64,000 bases of DNA from Apiosordaria backusii (lineage: Eukaryota; Ascomycota; Sordariomycetes; Sordariales; Lasiosphaeriaceae): positions 868,001 through 932,000 of the forward strand of contig JAUKTV010000015.1 of NCBI GenBank assembly GCA_030549205.1. The letters run 5' to 3'. This document shows, one piece after another, positions 63,543 to 64,000 of this stretch. Numbering within the stretch: position 1 is the first letter of the stretch; each line of letters starts with the position of its first letter. Under the pieces are notes generated by a model, which was given only the letters and a program-made list of their open reading frames with translations, did no database searches and had not been told where the DNA came from. The position numbers were made by a program, and so were the translations under genes.

Positions 63543-63583
63543 GCCCTGCCCTGTATCGTCAAAGTGTTATTTCAGGGCAGGGC
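63543..63583. repeat. GCCCTGCCCTG palindrome, right subterminal
   Basis: GCCCTGCCCTG (63543-63553) and CAGGGCAGGGC (63573-63583): perfect 11-bp arms, 19-base spacer, same CAGGGC core as the left end. Confidence 0.6.
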
Positions 63584-63623
63584 CGTCATTTGCGGGTCAT
63601 CCGGGCGATCACCCACCAAAACT

Positions 63624-63634
63624 GCCCTGAGATA
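63624..63634. repeat. Right 11-bp terminal inverted repeat
   Basis: GCCCTGAGATA, exact complement of 60133-60143. Confidence 0.6.
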
Positions 63635-63820
63635 ACTACACGTTATTCCGTCATATGATGGAGCTGCTCATCAAAAGCGGCCAAGAAACGCCGGTAGCAT
63701 CGACTACACCCCCATAAAGCGGCCAACCCTCAACCAACCCAATATCTTCCCGTCAAACAAAAAACCCATATCTTAGACCAGTTAATTCTAACAATTTCCA
63801 TCGGCGCAGATTTTAGACCC

Positions 63821-64000
63821 TCAACCCGCCAACCCCCCTCCTCCCCTCGTCCTAATCCCCACATCTTTCAACACATAAACCAACCCATACAAATCCGTCA
63901 AATCAACAACCATCCTCACAGCCTGCATCACCTTACCATCATCCCCCTTCACCTCCCGCTCCAGCTCCCCAATCACACTGTTCAACTTCCTTCTCTCAAA
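63821..64000 (-). CDS. 3' end of a protein-coding gene running off the window, unknown function
   Basis: The minus strand is open for 59 codons from the window edge to TGA at 63823-63821. The text has coding character: LNSVIGELEREVKGDDGK, then AVRMVVDLTDLYGLVYVLK, ending in a Gly-rich tail (RGGGGLAG). There is no start in the window, so length, introns and family are unknown. Normal composition and lack of RIP suggest a resident gene beyond the transposon border. Confidence 0.5.
   Translation of the reverse strand, partial: FERRKLNSVIGELEREVKGDDGKVMQAVRMVVDLTDLYGLVYVLKDVGIRTRGGGGLAG

Larger units (their letters stand above)
60133..63634 (+). mobile_element. Crypton-like tyrosine-recombinase element with 11-bp inverted-repeat ends
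   Basis: TATCTCAGGGC at 60133-60143 and its exact complement GCCCTGAGATA at 63624-63634 bracket a 3.5-kb GC-rich segment holding one Crypton-type gene. CAGGGC palindromes lie just inside both ends. The left end coincides with the change from RIP-mutated NLR DNA to normal composition. No target duplication was identified, so the inverted repeats may mark the element ends or be subterminal. Confidence 0.55.

Noticed and set aside
1..64000. CRISPR arrays, operons, rRNA or tRNA genes
   Set aside because: None seen; introns and RIP indicate a fungal nuclear genome, and no tRNA A/B-box pair or rRNA sequence was recognised.

Overview
This window is nuclear DNA of a filamentous ascomycete with a two-speed genome. 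Gene-bearing blocks of about 50% GC alternate with long AT-rich, TA-dinucleotide-rich blocks in which transposon coding sequence is riddled with stops. Nearly every difference between repeat copies is a C:G to T:A transition. That is the signature of repeat-induced point mutation (RIP). I cannot name the species.

Layout. 1-3102: a GC-rich Helitron (Rep/helicase polyprotein broken by two one-base deletions, cut at its 5' end by the window edge). 3110-9830: a RIP-destroyed Ty3/gypsy element on the minus strand. 9831-18463: the main gene island. It holds two tandem paralogous proteins of unknown function, a deleted third paralog, a small secreted cysteine-rich protein with an in-frame 63-bp intron, and about 4 kb with no gene I can support. 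18560-22350: degraded chromovirus sequence ending in a chromodomain, with a solo LTR in it. 22953-23887 and 58488-60066: the two halves of a RIP-damaged NACHT-type NLR (STAND) gene. 60133-63634: a Crypton-like tyrosine-recombinase element with inverted-repeat ends. 63821-64000: the 3' end of another gene, running off the window.

The NLR halves are separated by a 34.6-kb nest. A gypsy element (A, 23888-58482, TSD GTAGT) entered the NLR. A copia element (C, from 29727) entered the integrase of A. Copia B (30293-36302, TSD TAAGA), gypsy F (36905-48231, TSD AAGCT), short gag-bearing D (49174-51257, TSD GTAAG) and deletion derivative G (52271-53919, TSD ACTAT) all entered C. A solo LTR (27991-28430, TSD ATAAC) sits in the reverse-transcriptase active-site motif of A. 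Removing A with one TSD rejoins the NLR reading frame exactly, and removing the solo LTR rejoins the reverse transcriptase.

Features most worth a second look: (1) the split NLR; (2) in all five paired-LTR elements, the outer side of each LTR is spared from mutation while the inner side is hit, giving mirror-image gradients; (3) the Crypton-like gene bracketed by 11-bp inverted repeats and CAGGGC palindromes; (4) the tandem paralog family, whose conserved motifs resemble an ADP-ribosyltransferase-type layout (hypothesis only). All element names (A to I) are local labels.
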